Positions 5,971 through 13,198 of a DNA stretch of 13,198 nt are shown here, one piece after another. Source of the DNA: SZUA-430 sp040381215 (GTDB lineage Bacteria > Pseudomonadota > Alphaproteobacteria > Micropepsales > Micropepsaceae); assembly GCA_040381215.1 (NCBI GenBank), contig JBEIHO010000077.1, positions 1 to 13,198 on the forward strand. Direction: 5' to 3'. The position numbers and the translations under genes are program-made. Numbering within the stretch: position 1 is the stretch's first letter; every line of letters begins with the position of its first letter. The notes beneath the pieces were generated by a model that saw only the letters and a program-made list of their open reading frames with translations, was not told the DNA's origin and did not search any database.

Positions 5971-8900
5971 ATGTGGATTTCCGATCTATCGATACGCCGC
6001 CCCGTCCTTGCGGTCATGCTGATCGGCGCGCTCGTCGCGCTCGGCTGGGTGTCGCTCCAGCGCATCGGCGTCGACCTGTTTCCCCGCGTTGAATTCCCCT
6101 ATGTGACGATCCAGACCGTGCTCGAGGGCGCAAGCCCCGACGCCGTTGAAACCGACATCACCGACACGATCGAAGCCCAGGTCAACACGATCGGCGGCAT
6201 CAAGTCGCTCACCTCGCAAAGCTTCGAAGGCGCTTCGGTCATCATGATCGAGTTCGGCCTCAGCGAGAACGGCGACGTGAAAGCCCAGGACGTACGCGAC
6301 AAGGTCAACCTCTCGCTGCGCGACCTGCCGCAGGACGCCGAGCAACCCGTCATCCAGAAGATCGACCCCGATGCGGAACCCATCCTGTCGGTGATGCTGT
6401 CGGGCGACATGGCGACCCGTGACCTGACGGAATTCGCCGACAAGACCGTCAAGGAGCGCCTGCAGCGCGTACCCGGCGTCGGCCAGGTCGTCATCCTCGG
6501 CGGGCGCAAGCGGCAGATCCGCGTCTGGCTCGATGCCGACAAGCTGCGCGCCTACAACATCACCGCCGATGACGTGGTTGCCGCCATCCGGCGCGAGAAT
6601 TCCGACGTTCCCGGCGGCAACCTGACATTGCCCGGCGACCGTGCGGAATTCAGCGTGAAGACCAAGGGTGAAGTCAAATCCGTCGAGGATTTCCGCAACA
6701 TTGCCGTCGCCTTCCGCCCCCTGCAACTGCCCACCCTGCTGGGCGACGTCGCCCGCATCGAGGATGGCGCCGAGGACGAGCGCACCTTCGCCACCCTGAA
6801 CGGCAAGCCCGGGATCTCCCTCGAGATCCGTCGTCAGTCAGGCCAGAACACGGTCGAGGTCGCCAAGGCCATCAAGGCCGAGATCGAGCAGATGCGCCCG
6901 CTCCTGCCCGCCGGCGTCGACATGATCCTCGCCCGCGACACATCGCTGTTCATCGAGGATTCGATCAACGACGTCGGCTTCGACATCGTGCTGGGCATTT
7001 TCCTCGTGATTGTCATCACGATGGCCTTCCTGCTCGACTTCCGCGCGACCGTGATCGTGGCAGTCGCCATGCCCACATCGCTGATCGCCACTTTCGTTGC
7101 GTTCTACATCGCCGATTTCACGCTCAACAACCTGACCCTCATGGCATTCTCGGTCGCGGTCGGCCTTCTCGTCGACGACGCAATCGTGGTTCTCGAAAGC
7201 GTCCACCGCAAGCTCGAGGAAGGCATGTCCGCCATGGAGGCCGCGTCGAAAGGCACGGCCGAAGTCGGCGTCGCCGTCATGGCCGGCACCTGGGCCGTTG
7301 TCGCCGTCTTTGTTCCGATTGCCTTCATGGACGGGATCATCGGCCGCTTTTTCTATCACTACGGCCTCGCCATCGTCTTCTCGGTGCTGGTGTCGCTGCT
7401 GGTGTCGCTGACCCTGACGCCGGCGCTCTGCGCACAGTTCCTGACCAAGCTGAAACTCGGCCCCATCGCCCAGCGCGTGGAGCACTTCCATCGCGCCATG
7501 GAGGACGCCTATCGCCAAGGCCTGAAATGGGCGCTCGCGCATCGCGTGACGGTGCTGGCCGGTGGCTTCATATTCATCGTAGCCGGCATGACGCTGGCAC
7601 GCGGCATTCCCTTCGACTTCCAGTCCAAGGCCGACCGCTCGGAATTCCTGGGACAGGTCGACCTGCCCTTCGGCACCGGCATCGCCGAAGCACGCGCCGT
7701 GAGCCAGCGCATCAGCACCACCCTTCTGGCCCAACCCGACATCAAGACCGTCTTCGTGACCGTTGGCGGCGGCACCCAGGCCCGCATCAACCGCATCAGC
7801 ATCTATGCCGGCCTGACGCCCAAGAAGGAGCGCGATCGCGACCAGTTCGTGATCATGCAGGAAGCCCGCGAGGCCCTGGCCAAGGCGATCCCGGAGGCCA
7901 AGCACATCGAAGCCACCGAAGTGCCCTGGATTGGCGGCAACTCGAGCTTCAACGTGGCCATCACCTATTCGCTGCAGGGCCCGTCGCTCGACGTGCTGCG
8001 CGAGAAGGCCGACGCCATCGTCGCCGCCATGCGGTCCGACAAGGCAATCTTCACCGACGTCCGCTCGTCCTACGAAGCCGGCAAGCCGGAGGTGCAGATC
8101 AACGTCGACCGAGACCGCGCCGCCGATCTGGGCGCCGCCATTCGCCCCCTGGCAACAACCGTTCGCACGCTCGTGGGCGGCGTGGATGCAGGCACCTACG
8201 AGGAATTCGGCAACCGCTACGACGTGCGCGTACGCCTGGAAGAGGCCCAGCGCGACGATCCCTCCAAGCTTGCCCAGATCCAGGTTCGCACCAACAATGG
8301 CGGGCTCGTCGACCTCGCCAGCATGGCGTCCTTCCAGATCGAGGAAAGTCCGGCCCAGGTCGACCGGCGCAATCGCGCCCGCACCATCACCGTCATGGCC
8401 AACACGCCCCCGGGCATCGCGCTGGGCACAGCCACCGACCGCATGCAGAAACTGGTTGCCCAGATCGGCATGCCTCAGGGCTACAAGGGCACCTTCATCG
8501 GCCAGGCCGAGCGCATGAAGGAAGCGGCCGACGCGATCGCGTTTGCCTTCCTGCTCGCGATCATTGCGCTCTACATGATCCTCGCAAGCCAGTTCAACAG
8601 CTTCTCCCAGCCAGCCATCATCATGCTGACGGCGCCGTTGTCCTTCGTGGGCGCCTTCGCGGCGCTGTGGGTGTCGGGCATGACCCTGACCATGTTTGCC
8701 CAGATCGGCATGATCGCCCTCATGGGCCTTGTGATGAAGAACGGCATCCTGCTGGTGGACTACGCCAACACCGCCCGCGAACAGCGCGGACTGTCAGCCT
8801 ATGACGCCATCTTCGAAGCCGGTCCGCGCCGCATGCGGCCCGTGCTCATGACCCAGCTGGCCACGGTCTTCGGCATGATCCCGGTTGCCATCGCGACCAG

Positions 8901-9087
8901 CCAGGGCGCGGAATTCCGCAACGGCATGGGCGTGCTGATCATCGGCGGCATCCTGTCATCGACCTTGCTGACCCTGTTCATCGTACCGGTGGCCTACACG
9001 CTGATGGCCGACGCCTTTGCCTGGTTCAACAGGGTCCGGGGACGCAGTCCCGCTTTGGGACAAAAGCCTGCACCCGTTTCCGACTGA
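5971..9087 (+). CDS. RND-superfamily efflux permease, HAE1-type (AcrB/MdtB-like)
   Basis: 1038-aa inner-membrane proton/drug antiporter, the usual length for the hydrophobe/amphiphile exporters. It starts MWISDLSIRRPVLAVMLIGA, giving TM1 at about 11-29, followed by the porter domain (VDLFPRVEFPYVTI, 34-47). The central helices begin near 336. TM4 carries the proton-relay pair Asp402/Asp403 in GLLVDDAIVVLES, and TM10 carries the matching Lys923 in GLVMKNGILLVDYAN, so it should be a working pump. These residues argue against a heavy-metal (CusA) exporter and for organic substrates. The second half repeats the first as expected, with TM helices near the end. The stop is followed by a 74-bp gap. 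It is co-transcribed with the adaptor; no TolC-type channel gene is in the window. Control by the divergent MarR is likely by position. The substrate is unknown. Confidence 0.95.
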   Translation: MWISDLSIRRPVLAVMLIGALVALGWVSLQRIGVDLFPRVEFPYVTIQTVLEGASPDAVETDITDTIEAQVNTIGGIKSLTSQSFEGASVIMIEFGLSENGDVKAQDVRDKVNLSLRDLPQDAEQPVIQKIDPDAEPILSVMLSGDMATRDLTEFADKTVKERLQRVPGVGQVVILGGRKRQIRVWLDADKLRAYNITADDVVAAIRRENSDVPGGNLTLPGDRAEFSVKTKGEVKSVEDFRNIAVAFRPLQLPTLLGDVARIEDGAEDERTFATLNGKPGISLEIRRQSGQNTVEVAKAIKAEIEQMRPLLPAGVDMILARDTSLFIEDSINDVGFDIVLGIFLVIVITMAFLLDFRATVIVAVAMPTSLIATFVAFYIADFTLNNLTLMAFSVAVGLLVDDAIVVLESVHRKLEEGMSAMEAASKGTAEVGVAVMAGTWAVVAVFVPIAFMDGIIGRFFYHYGLAIVFSVLVSLLVSLTLTPALCAQFLTKLKLGPIAQRVEHFHRAMEDAYRQGLKWALAHRVTVLAGGFIFIVAGMTLARGIPFDFQSKADRSEFLGQVDLPFGTGIAEARAVSQRISTTLLAQPDIKTVFVTVGGGTQARINRISIYAGLTPKKERDRDQFVIMQEAREALAKAIPEAKHIEATEVPWIGGNSSFNVAITYSLQGPSLDVLREKADAIVAAMRSDKAIFTDVRSSYEAGKPEVQINVDRDRAADLGAAIRPLATTVRTLVGGVDAGTYEEFGNRYDVRVRLEEAQRDDPSKLAQIQVRTNNGGLVDLASMASFQIEESPAQVDRRNRARTITVMANTPPGIALGTATDRMQKLVAQIGMPQGYKGTFIGQAERMKEAADAIAFAFLLAIIALYMILASQFNSFSQPAIIMLTAPLSFVGAFAALWVSGMTLTMFAQIGMIALMGLVMKNGILLVDYANTAREQRGLSAYDAIFEAGPRRMRPVLMTQLATVFGMIPVAIATSQGAEFRNGMGVLIIGGILSSTLLTLFIVPVAYTLMADAFAWFNRVRGRSPALGQKPAPVSD

Positions 9088-9151
9088 GGCTTCAGCACGC
9101 CTTAACGCCTGCCGTGGCATTCTCGCGATCCAGTCCGGAATGCAGCTATGC

Positions 9152-9156
9152 AGGGG
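9152..9156 (+). promoter_or_regulatory. Ribosome binding site fixing the start of the 178-aa orphan
   Basis: AGGGG, 5 nt before the ATG at 9162. It favours this start over the in-frame ATG at 9114, whose extra 16 residues look like random translation. Confidence 0.55.
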
Positions 9157-9161
9157 TGCCT

Positions 9162-9698
9162 ATGGCGAAAGCCCAGTTTCACAAGAACCAGCGCGTCTTC
9201 GTGAGGACCGTTGGAACCTGGTCCGTGGTCGAGAAGATCATCCCGCACTGGACCAAGGGCATCGAGGAACCGCTGCGCATCCACTATGAAGTCGGTCTGG
9301 GTCGCGAATTCGCCGCCGACGAACTGCAGGCCGACGCCCCCGAGAGAACAACCGTCAGCGGCATGGCCGAGCAATGGCGCATCGTCCGTACACGGAACAA
9401 GACGAAGAGCCTCGAGGATTGCGCAGGCCACCCCTATCCCGGCACGCACCCCACCGTCGTCACCGGCGACAGTGACTGGGGCGGCTGGCGCGTCGCCGGC
9501 GCCGAGTACGAGCTGCATCCCTTCCGGGTCGAATACCAGGCCCGCCTGATCATGAACGCGCCGAAAATGGCGATGCTCCTGCGCTCGCTCGTCAACCACG
9601 CCAAGATCGAAGCCGGCCACGTCAACGAAGAGGTGGCCTCCCTGGCCACTGAAGCCGCCGCCATCCTGCGCCACGTCGACCAGGACATGCAGCAATAG
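9162..9698 (+). CDS. Conserved-looking soluble protein of unknown function (178 aa)
   Basis: The product starts MAKAQFHKNQRVFVRTVGTW and has no signal peptide or membrane segment. The N-terminal third (KNQRVFVRTVGTWSVVEKIIPHW, then HYEVGLGREFAADELQ) reads like a small beta-rich fold such as an SH3-like barrel, with Trp and Gly at turns. A middle stretch (EQWRIVRTRNKTKSL) is followed by WGGWRVAGAEYELHPFRVEY. The C-terminal 45 residues are helical (MAMLLRSLVNHAKIEAGHVN...). I have the impression of similar uncharacterised proteins in alphaproteobacteria but cannot assign a family or function. Start at 9162 is supported by AGGGG. It stands 74 bp after the RND gene and 72 bp before pepN on the same strand; a weak terminator-like stem follows its stop, so it may be its own unit or a read-through partner. 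Confidence 0.8.
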   Translation: MAKAQFHKNQRVFVRTVGTWSVVEKIIPHWTKGIEEPLRIHYEVGLGREFAADELQADAPERTTVSGMAEQWRIVRTRNKTKSLEDCAGHPYPGTHPTVVTGDSDWGGWRVAGAEYELHPFRVEYQARLIMNAPKMAMLLRSLVNHAKIEAGHVNEEVASLATEAAAILRHVDQDMQQ

Positions 9699-9720
9699 GG
9701 GCCACGACCAGCCCCCTTTT
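9698..9720 (+). terminator. Weak intrinsic terminator-like stem after the 178-aa orphan
   Basis: GGGGC (9698-9702, starting at the last base of the stop codon) pairs with GCCCC (9711-9715) over an 8-nt loop and is followed by CTTTT (9716-9720). The stem is only 5 bp and the T-run short, so termination would be partial. Confidence 0.35.
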
Positions 9721-9748
9721 GCGCAGGGACTGAAATGCAGTAAACCCG

Positions 9749-9769
9749 GGGCAGCAAACGAGGCTGCCC
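9749..9769 (+). promoter_or_regulatory. Hairpin enclosing the pepN Shine-Dalgarno
   Basis: GGGCAGC (9749-9755) and GCTGCCC (9763-9769) form a perfect 7-bp GC-rich stem ending one base before the pepN ATG. The 7-nt loop AAACGAG holds most of the GAGG ribosome binding site (9760-9763). This could tune translation; no ligand or protein is implied. Confidence 0.4.
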
Positions 9770-9770
9770 G

Positions 9771-12404
9771 ATGAAGACCGACCAACCCGTCCCCGTCCTG
9801 CGCCGGGACTACCGCCCGGCCCCCTACCGCATCACGCGCACCGAGCTCGAGTTCCATCTCGACGAAACGGCCACGCGCGTGCACGCGACCATCCACGTCG
9901 AGCGGCAGTCGGACGCGGGCGGGCCACTGGTCCTCGACGGCGAACACCTCAAGCTCCTCGACATCAAGCTTGACGGGCGCCCGCTCGACCCGACCGCCTT
10001 CGAGGTCACGCCATCGACCCTCGTCATCAAGAACCCGCCAGCCACGCGTTTCCGCATCGACACATCGGTCGAGATCAACCCCGCGGCCAACACGGCGCTG
10101 TCCGGGCTCTACATGTCCGACGGCATGTTCTGCACGCAATGCGAATCCGAAGGCTTCCGCCGCATCACCTATGCCTATGACCGGCCCGACAACATGTCGG
10201 TCTACAACGTGCGCATGATTGCCGACCGCGCGCGGTTCCCCGTGCTGCTGTCGAACGGCAACGCTTCGGGCTACACCACGCTGCCCGGCGGCCGGCACAT
10301 GGCGGAATGGGATGACCCGTTCCCCAAGCCATCCTATCTTTTTGCACTTGTGGCCGGCGACCTGGCACAGGCCGATGACACGTTCGTCACCCGCTCGGGC
10401 CGGCGGGTCAGGCTCGGCATCTACGTGACGCATGGCAACGAGGACAAGATCGACTTCGCGATGGGCGCACTCAAGCGCGCGATGAAGTGGGACGAGGACG
10501 CCTTTGGCCGCGAATACGACCTTGACGTCTTCAACATCGTGGCCGTCAGCGCCTTCAATTTCGGCGCCATGGAGAACAAGGGCCTCAACATCTTCAACGA
10601 CAAGCTGGTGCTCGCCCGCCCCGACACGGCCACTGACACCGACTACGACCTGATCGAGGCCGTGATCGGTCACGAGTACTTCCACAACTGGTCCGGCAAC
10701 CGCGTCACCTGCCGCGACTGGTTCCAGCTGTCGCTCAAGGAAGGCTTCACGGTCTTCCGCGACCAGGCGTTCTCCGCCGACATGCGCTCGGCCGCGGTCG
10801 AACGCATCGGCGACGTGCGCACCCTGCGCCTGCGCCAGTTCCAGGAAGACGCAGGGCCGCTGGCCCATCCGATCCGTCCGGACCAGTATCTCACCATCGA
10901 CAATTTCTACACCGCCACCGTCTACGACAAGGGCGCCGAGATCGTGCGCATGCTCAAGACGATGCTGGGCGCCGACGGGTTCAGGAAAGGCTCCGATCTC
11001 TACTTCGCCCGCCACGATGGCACGGCCGCCACCTGCGATGACTTCGTAAAGGCGATGGAAGACGCAACCGGCGCCGACCTCTCGCAATTCCGTCTGTGGT
11101 ATTCACAGGCAGGCACCCCCGTGATCGAAGGCAGCGGCACCTACGATGCCACCGCCGCCACGTACCAGCTGACCCTGAAGCAAACAGTGCCGGACACGCC
11201 CGGGCAGACCGGCAAGAAGCCCATGCACATTCCCGTCACCGTCGGCCTCGTCGGCCGCAAATCGGGGGCCGACCTCGCCGCCAGCATCGACGGCCGCAAC
11301 AGCCCGTCCCATGTCCTCGCCCTCACCAAGGCCGAGCAGGCCTTCCTGTTCACCGGCGTGACCGAAGAGCCCATCCCCTCGATCGGCCGCGGGTTCTCGG
11401 CACCCGCGCGCTTCGAGATGCATCTCTCGCCCGACGACCGCGCCTTCCTGATGGCCCGCGACAGCGACCCCTTCAATCGCTGGGAGTCAGGCCAGAAACT
11501 GGCGACCGAAGTATTGATCCGCATGACCGGCGAAGCTCGTGCAGGGCGCAAGCCCGCGAGCGACCCTCGCTTCATCTCGGCCTTCGGCGACCTGCTCGCC
11601 GACATGCGCCGGGACCCGGCCTTCACGGCCATGGCAGCCGTGCTGCCGACCGAAATGGAACTCGCCCAGGGCATCGAGGACGCCGACCCGGACGCCATCC
11701 ATGTCGCCCGCGAGACGTTGCGCAAGGAATTGGCCACGACCTACCAGGGCAAGCTCCACGAGATCTATGCCAGCCTGAAATCGAACGAGCCTTACGCGCC
11801 TGACGCTGCCTCGGCAGGTCGCCGGTCGCTGCGCAACACCTGCCTGCGCTATCTCACGTCAATTGACACCCCCGCGACGCGCAGCCTCGCCTTCGAGCAT
11901 TTCCGCGCCGCCGACAACATGACTGACAAGGTCGCCGCCCTGCTCTGCCTGGCCGACATGGGCGGCACCGAAGGCAACCAGGCCCTGGAAAGCTTCTACG
12001 ACCAGTGGAAGGCCAACCCGCTCGTGATCGACAAGTGGATGACCATCCAGGCGCAGGCGGCAAGCCCGGACACGCTGCAGCGGATCCGGTCGCTGACCAC
12101 GCACCCGGCCTTCAACGTCGCCAACCCGAACCGGGTGCGCGCTCTCGTGGGGGCCTTTGTCATGGGCAACCAGTTGCGCTTCCATGCTGCCGACGGCTCG
12201 GGCTACGCGTTCCTTGCCGACATGGTCTTGCAGCTTGACAAAGTGAACCCGCAGGTCGCTGCGCGCCTGTGCGGCGCTTTCGAGACGTGGCGGCGCTTTG
12301 ACCAGGGCCGGCAGGCCCTGATCCGCAAGCAACTGAGCCGCATCGCAGCCACTGAAGGCCTCTCGCGCAACGTCAGCGAGATCGTCGCCAGGACGCTGGG
12401 TTGA
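9771..12404 (+). CDS. pepN: Aminopeptidase N (M1-family zinc metallopeptidase)
   Basis: 877-aa cytoplasmic M1 aminopeptidase that trims N-terminal residues from peptides, close in length to E. coli PepN (870 aa). The M1 hallmarks are complete: the exopeptidase motif GAMEN at 265-269, and the zinc site HEYFHNW with His301, Glu302 (general base) and His305, with third ligand Glu324 in LKEGFT. The transition-state tyrosine is Tyr385 in TATVYDKGAE. An N-terminal beta-domain (about 1-185, with QCESEGFRRITYAYDRPD at 123-140), the thermolysin-like domain, an Ig-like domain (about 445-540) and the C-terminal helical repeats match the PepN architecture. Start ATG at 9771 with GAGG 7 nt upstream. There is no signal peptide, consistent with a cytoplasmic enzyme. 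It probably has a general peptide-turnover role unrelated to the efflux/P450 genes. Confidence 0.97.
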   Translation: MKTDQPVPVLRRDYRPAPYRITRTELEFHLDETATRVHATIHVERQSDAGGPLVLDGEHLKLLDIKLDGRPLDPTAFEVTPSTLVIKNPPATRFRIDTSVEINPAANTALSGLYMSDGMFCTQCESEGFRRITYAYDRPDNMSVYNVRMIADRARFPVLLSNGNASGYTTLPGGRHMAEWDDPFPKPSYLFALVAGDLAQADDTFVTRSGRRVRLGIYVTHGNEDKIDFAMGALKRAMKWDEDAFGREYDLDVFNIVAVSAFNFGAMENKGLNIFNDKLVLARPDTATDTDYDLIEAVIGHEYFHNWSGNRVTCRDWFQLSLKEGFTVFRDQAFSADMRSAAVERIGDVRTLRLRQFQEDAGPLAHPIRPDQYLTIDNFYTATVYDKGAEIVRMLKTMLGADGFRKGSDLYFARHDGTAATCDDFVKAMEDATGADLSQFRLWYSQAGTPVIEGSGTYDATAATYQLTLKQTVPDTPGQTGKKPMHIPVTVGLVGRKSGADLAASIDGRNSPSHVLALTKAEQAFLFTGVTEEPIPSIGRGFSAPARFEMHLSPDDRAFLMARDSDPFNRWESGQKLATEVLIRMTGEARAGRKPASDPRFISAFGDLLADMRRDPAFTAMAAVLPTEMELAQGIEDADPDAIHVARETLRKELATTYQGKLHEIYASLKSNEPYAPDAASAGRRSLRNTCLRYLTSIDTPATRSLAFEHFRAADNMTDKVAALLCLADMGGTEGNQALESFYDQWKANPLVIDKWMTIQAQAASPDTLQRIRSLTTHPAFNVANPNRVRALVGAFVMGNQLRFHAADGSGYAFLADMVLQLDKVNPQVAARLCGAFETWRRFDQGRQALIRKQLSRIAATEGLSRNVSEIVARTLG

Positions 12405-12429
12405 TTCGTCTCGCGCAACACATCGGCCA

Positions 12430-12451
12430 CGGACGGTTGCAAAACGGTCCG
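12430..12451. other. Stem-loop in the gap after pepN
   Basis: CGGACGGTT (12430-12438) and AACGGTCCG (12443-12451) pair over a GCAA tetraloop with a single G-G mismatch. It begins 26 nt after the pepN stop. No T-run follows, so it may be a 3'-end stabiliser or a Rho-type boundary, not an intrinsic terminator. The rest of the 117-bp gap (12405-12521) shows nothing else recognisable. Confidence 0.4.
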
Positions 12452-12521
12452 GCGGGGGTGACAAGCACGAGGTGCCCGACATAATCCGGACGGGTAATGA
12501 TTCGAGTCTGGGTTAAGAACA

Positions 12522-13198
12522 ATGGCCATCGCCACACGGGCAGTCTCCAACGGGGTGAAGTCAGGCGGCTTCGCCTCCAGGCTTGACCTGCTTTCCAGGG
12601 ACAGCACGACCTATTGGATTGTGCTCGGCGCCATCGCGACGATCCTGTCTGTCGTCGCCGCCGCAACGCTGCAGATGCGGCGCGAGCAATCCACCGTGGC
12701 CGAGCGGATAGAGCGGGAAACCCGCGAATTCCGCGAGTTTGTCTCCCACTCCGGCCTTCTCGTCGGCGTCTCCCTCGACCGCACCCGCGAGAATGTCTCG
12801 GCAGCGATCAAGGCCGCGGCAAGCCAGCCGCTCACCAGCCCGCTGCGGATGCCCGACGCGACCGTCATGAACCTCATCGCCCTCAACCAGAACGGCGAGG
12901 TCTACGGTGACATCAACGGCACACCAAGCCAGGTCGAAGACGTCTCCCGTACCGACCTGTTCCAGCGCCTGCTGGCGCAGCCCAACGCGCCCTACGTGAC
13001 GGGCTCGTTCGAGTCGCGCACGCTCGGGTCCACGAGCCTCGCCATTGCCACCCGTCCGGCAAACCCCGCCGACCCCATCTATTTCACGCTCGTGAACACC
13101 AGCAAGCTTGCAGCAAGCCTTGCCGACATTCGGGGCCGCCGCCCTGAACACCTCTTCATCATCAACCGCTACGCCCGCCCGGTATCCTCCACCCAGTC
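12522..13198 (+). CDS. Membrane-anchored sensor-like protein, N-terminal fragment (225 codons, runs off the window)
   Basis: Open reading from ATG 12522 to the window end without a stop. The first 30 residues are cytoplasmic-looking. One strong membrane helix at about 32-50 (WIVLGAIATILSVVAAATL) is followed by a charged helix (RREQSTVAERIERETREF, 53-70) and a periplasmic mixed alpha/beta region. That region contains segments reminiscent of Cache/PAS sensor folds (LIALNQNGEVYGDING, RTDLFQRLL, YFTLVNTSKLAASLADI). This is the usual front end of a histidine kinase, diguanylate cyclase or chemoreceptor; the output domain lies outside the window, so the class cannot be named. No good Shine-Dalgarno precedes the ATG. 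It follows pepN on the same strand after 117 bp and is probably a separate unit. Confidence 0.7.
   Translation, partial: MAIATRAVSNGVKSGGFASRLDLLSRDSTTYWIVLGAIATILSVVAAATLQMRREQSTVAERIERETREFREFVSHSGLLVGVSLDRTRENVSAAIKAAASQPLTSPLRMPDATVMNLIALNQNGEVYGDINGTPSQVEDVSRTDLFQRLLAQPNAPYVTGSFESRTLGSTSLAIATRPANPADPIYFTLVNTSKLAASLADIRGRRPEHLFIINRYARPVSSTQ

Noticed and set aside
6838..7905. 355-codon minus-strand frame inside the RND permease
   Set aside because: It is antisense to the conserved TM4 region and porter domain; His/Asp/Gly-rich with no recognisable fold.
7527..8804. 425-codon plus-strand frame within the permease
   Set aside because: It is a shifted-frame reading of the RND gene; an extremely Arg/His/Pro-rich product typical of GC-rich shadow frames.
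9114..9161. ATG at 9114 as the start of the 178-aa orphan
   Set aside because: The added 16 residues look random, while the ATG at 9162 has AGGGG at good spacing and a natural-looking N-terminus.
9102..11087. 661-codon open frame on the minus strand opposite the orphan gene and pepN
   Set aside because: It is a by-product of GC-rich codon use. It lies opposite a pepN with complete catalytic motifs and is rich in Val/Gly/His/Asp/Arg runs with no domain.
1..13198. Mobile element, CRISPR array, tRNA/rRNA or riboswitch
   Set aside because: I found no transposase or integrase, no regularly spaced direct repeats, no cloverleaf or rRNA-like sequence, and no known aptamer pattern.

Overview
This looks like chromosomal DNA of a GC-rich alphaproteobacterium. 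The evidence is the uniformly high GC of the coding DNA, the protein styles (a CYP108-like P450, paired FadE-type dehydrogenases, PepN with its usual spacing) and a GC-rich nested palindromic intergenic repeat of the kind common in that class. Genus cannot be fixed from the window. I see no transposase, integrase, tRNA, rRNA, CRISPR array or phage gene.

Layout. (1) 1-183, minus: the first 61 codons of a secreted protein of unknown function, cut by the window edge. (2) 184-454: non-coding, dominated by a long imperfect inverted repeat (277-441). (3) 455-4715, minus: a tight four-gene operon read right to left: a MarR-family regulator (GTG start at 4715), acyl-CoA dehydrogenase subunit A (4145-3018), acyl-CoA dehydrogenase subunit B (2987-1743) and a CYP108-like cytochrome P450 (1738-455). 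Gaps are 42, 30 and 4 nt. (4) 4716-4800: an AT-rich 85-bp divergent control region with overlapping promoter-like elements and an imperfect palindrome suited to MarR binding. (5) 4801-9087, plus: a two-gene RND efflux operon, adaptor lipoprotein then HAE1-type permease, with no outer-membrane channel gene in the window. (6) 9162-9698, plus: a 178-aa orphan protein. (7) 9771-12404, plus: aminopeptidase N (pepN). (8) 12522 to the right edge, plus: the N-terminus of a membrane-anchored sensor-like protein.

How the genes may work together. The best candidate for an undescribed system is 455-9087. A P450 that would hydroxylate a hydrophobic terpenoid- or steroid-like substrate is co-transcribed with two dehydrogenases. 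By eye, these two carry complementary halves of an active site: one has the catalytic Glu, the other the FAD-contacting FGRQ motif. This is as in the heteromeric dehydrogenases of actinobacterial cholesterol side-chain degradation. The operon starts with its own MarR regulator, which shares a control region with a divergent RND pump. I infer a 'degrade it and pump it out' module for a toxic lipophilic compound. The substrate, and the steps between hydroxylation and CoA-ester desaturation (alcohol/aldehyde oxidation, CoA ligation), are not visible here. PepN and its neighbours look like ordinary housekeeping context.
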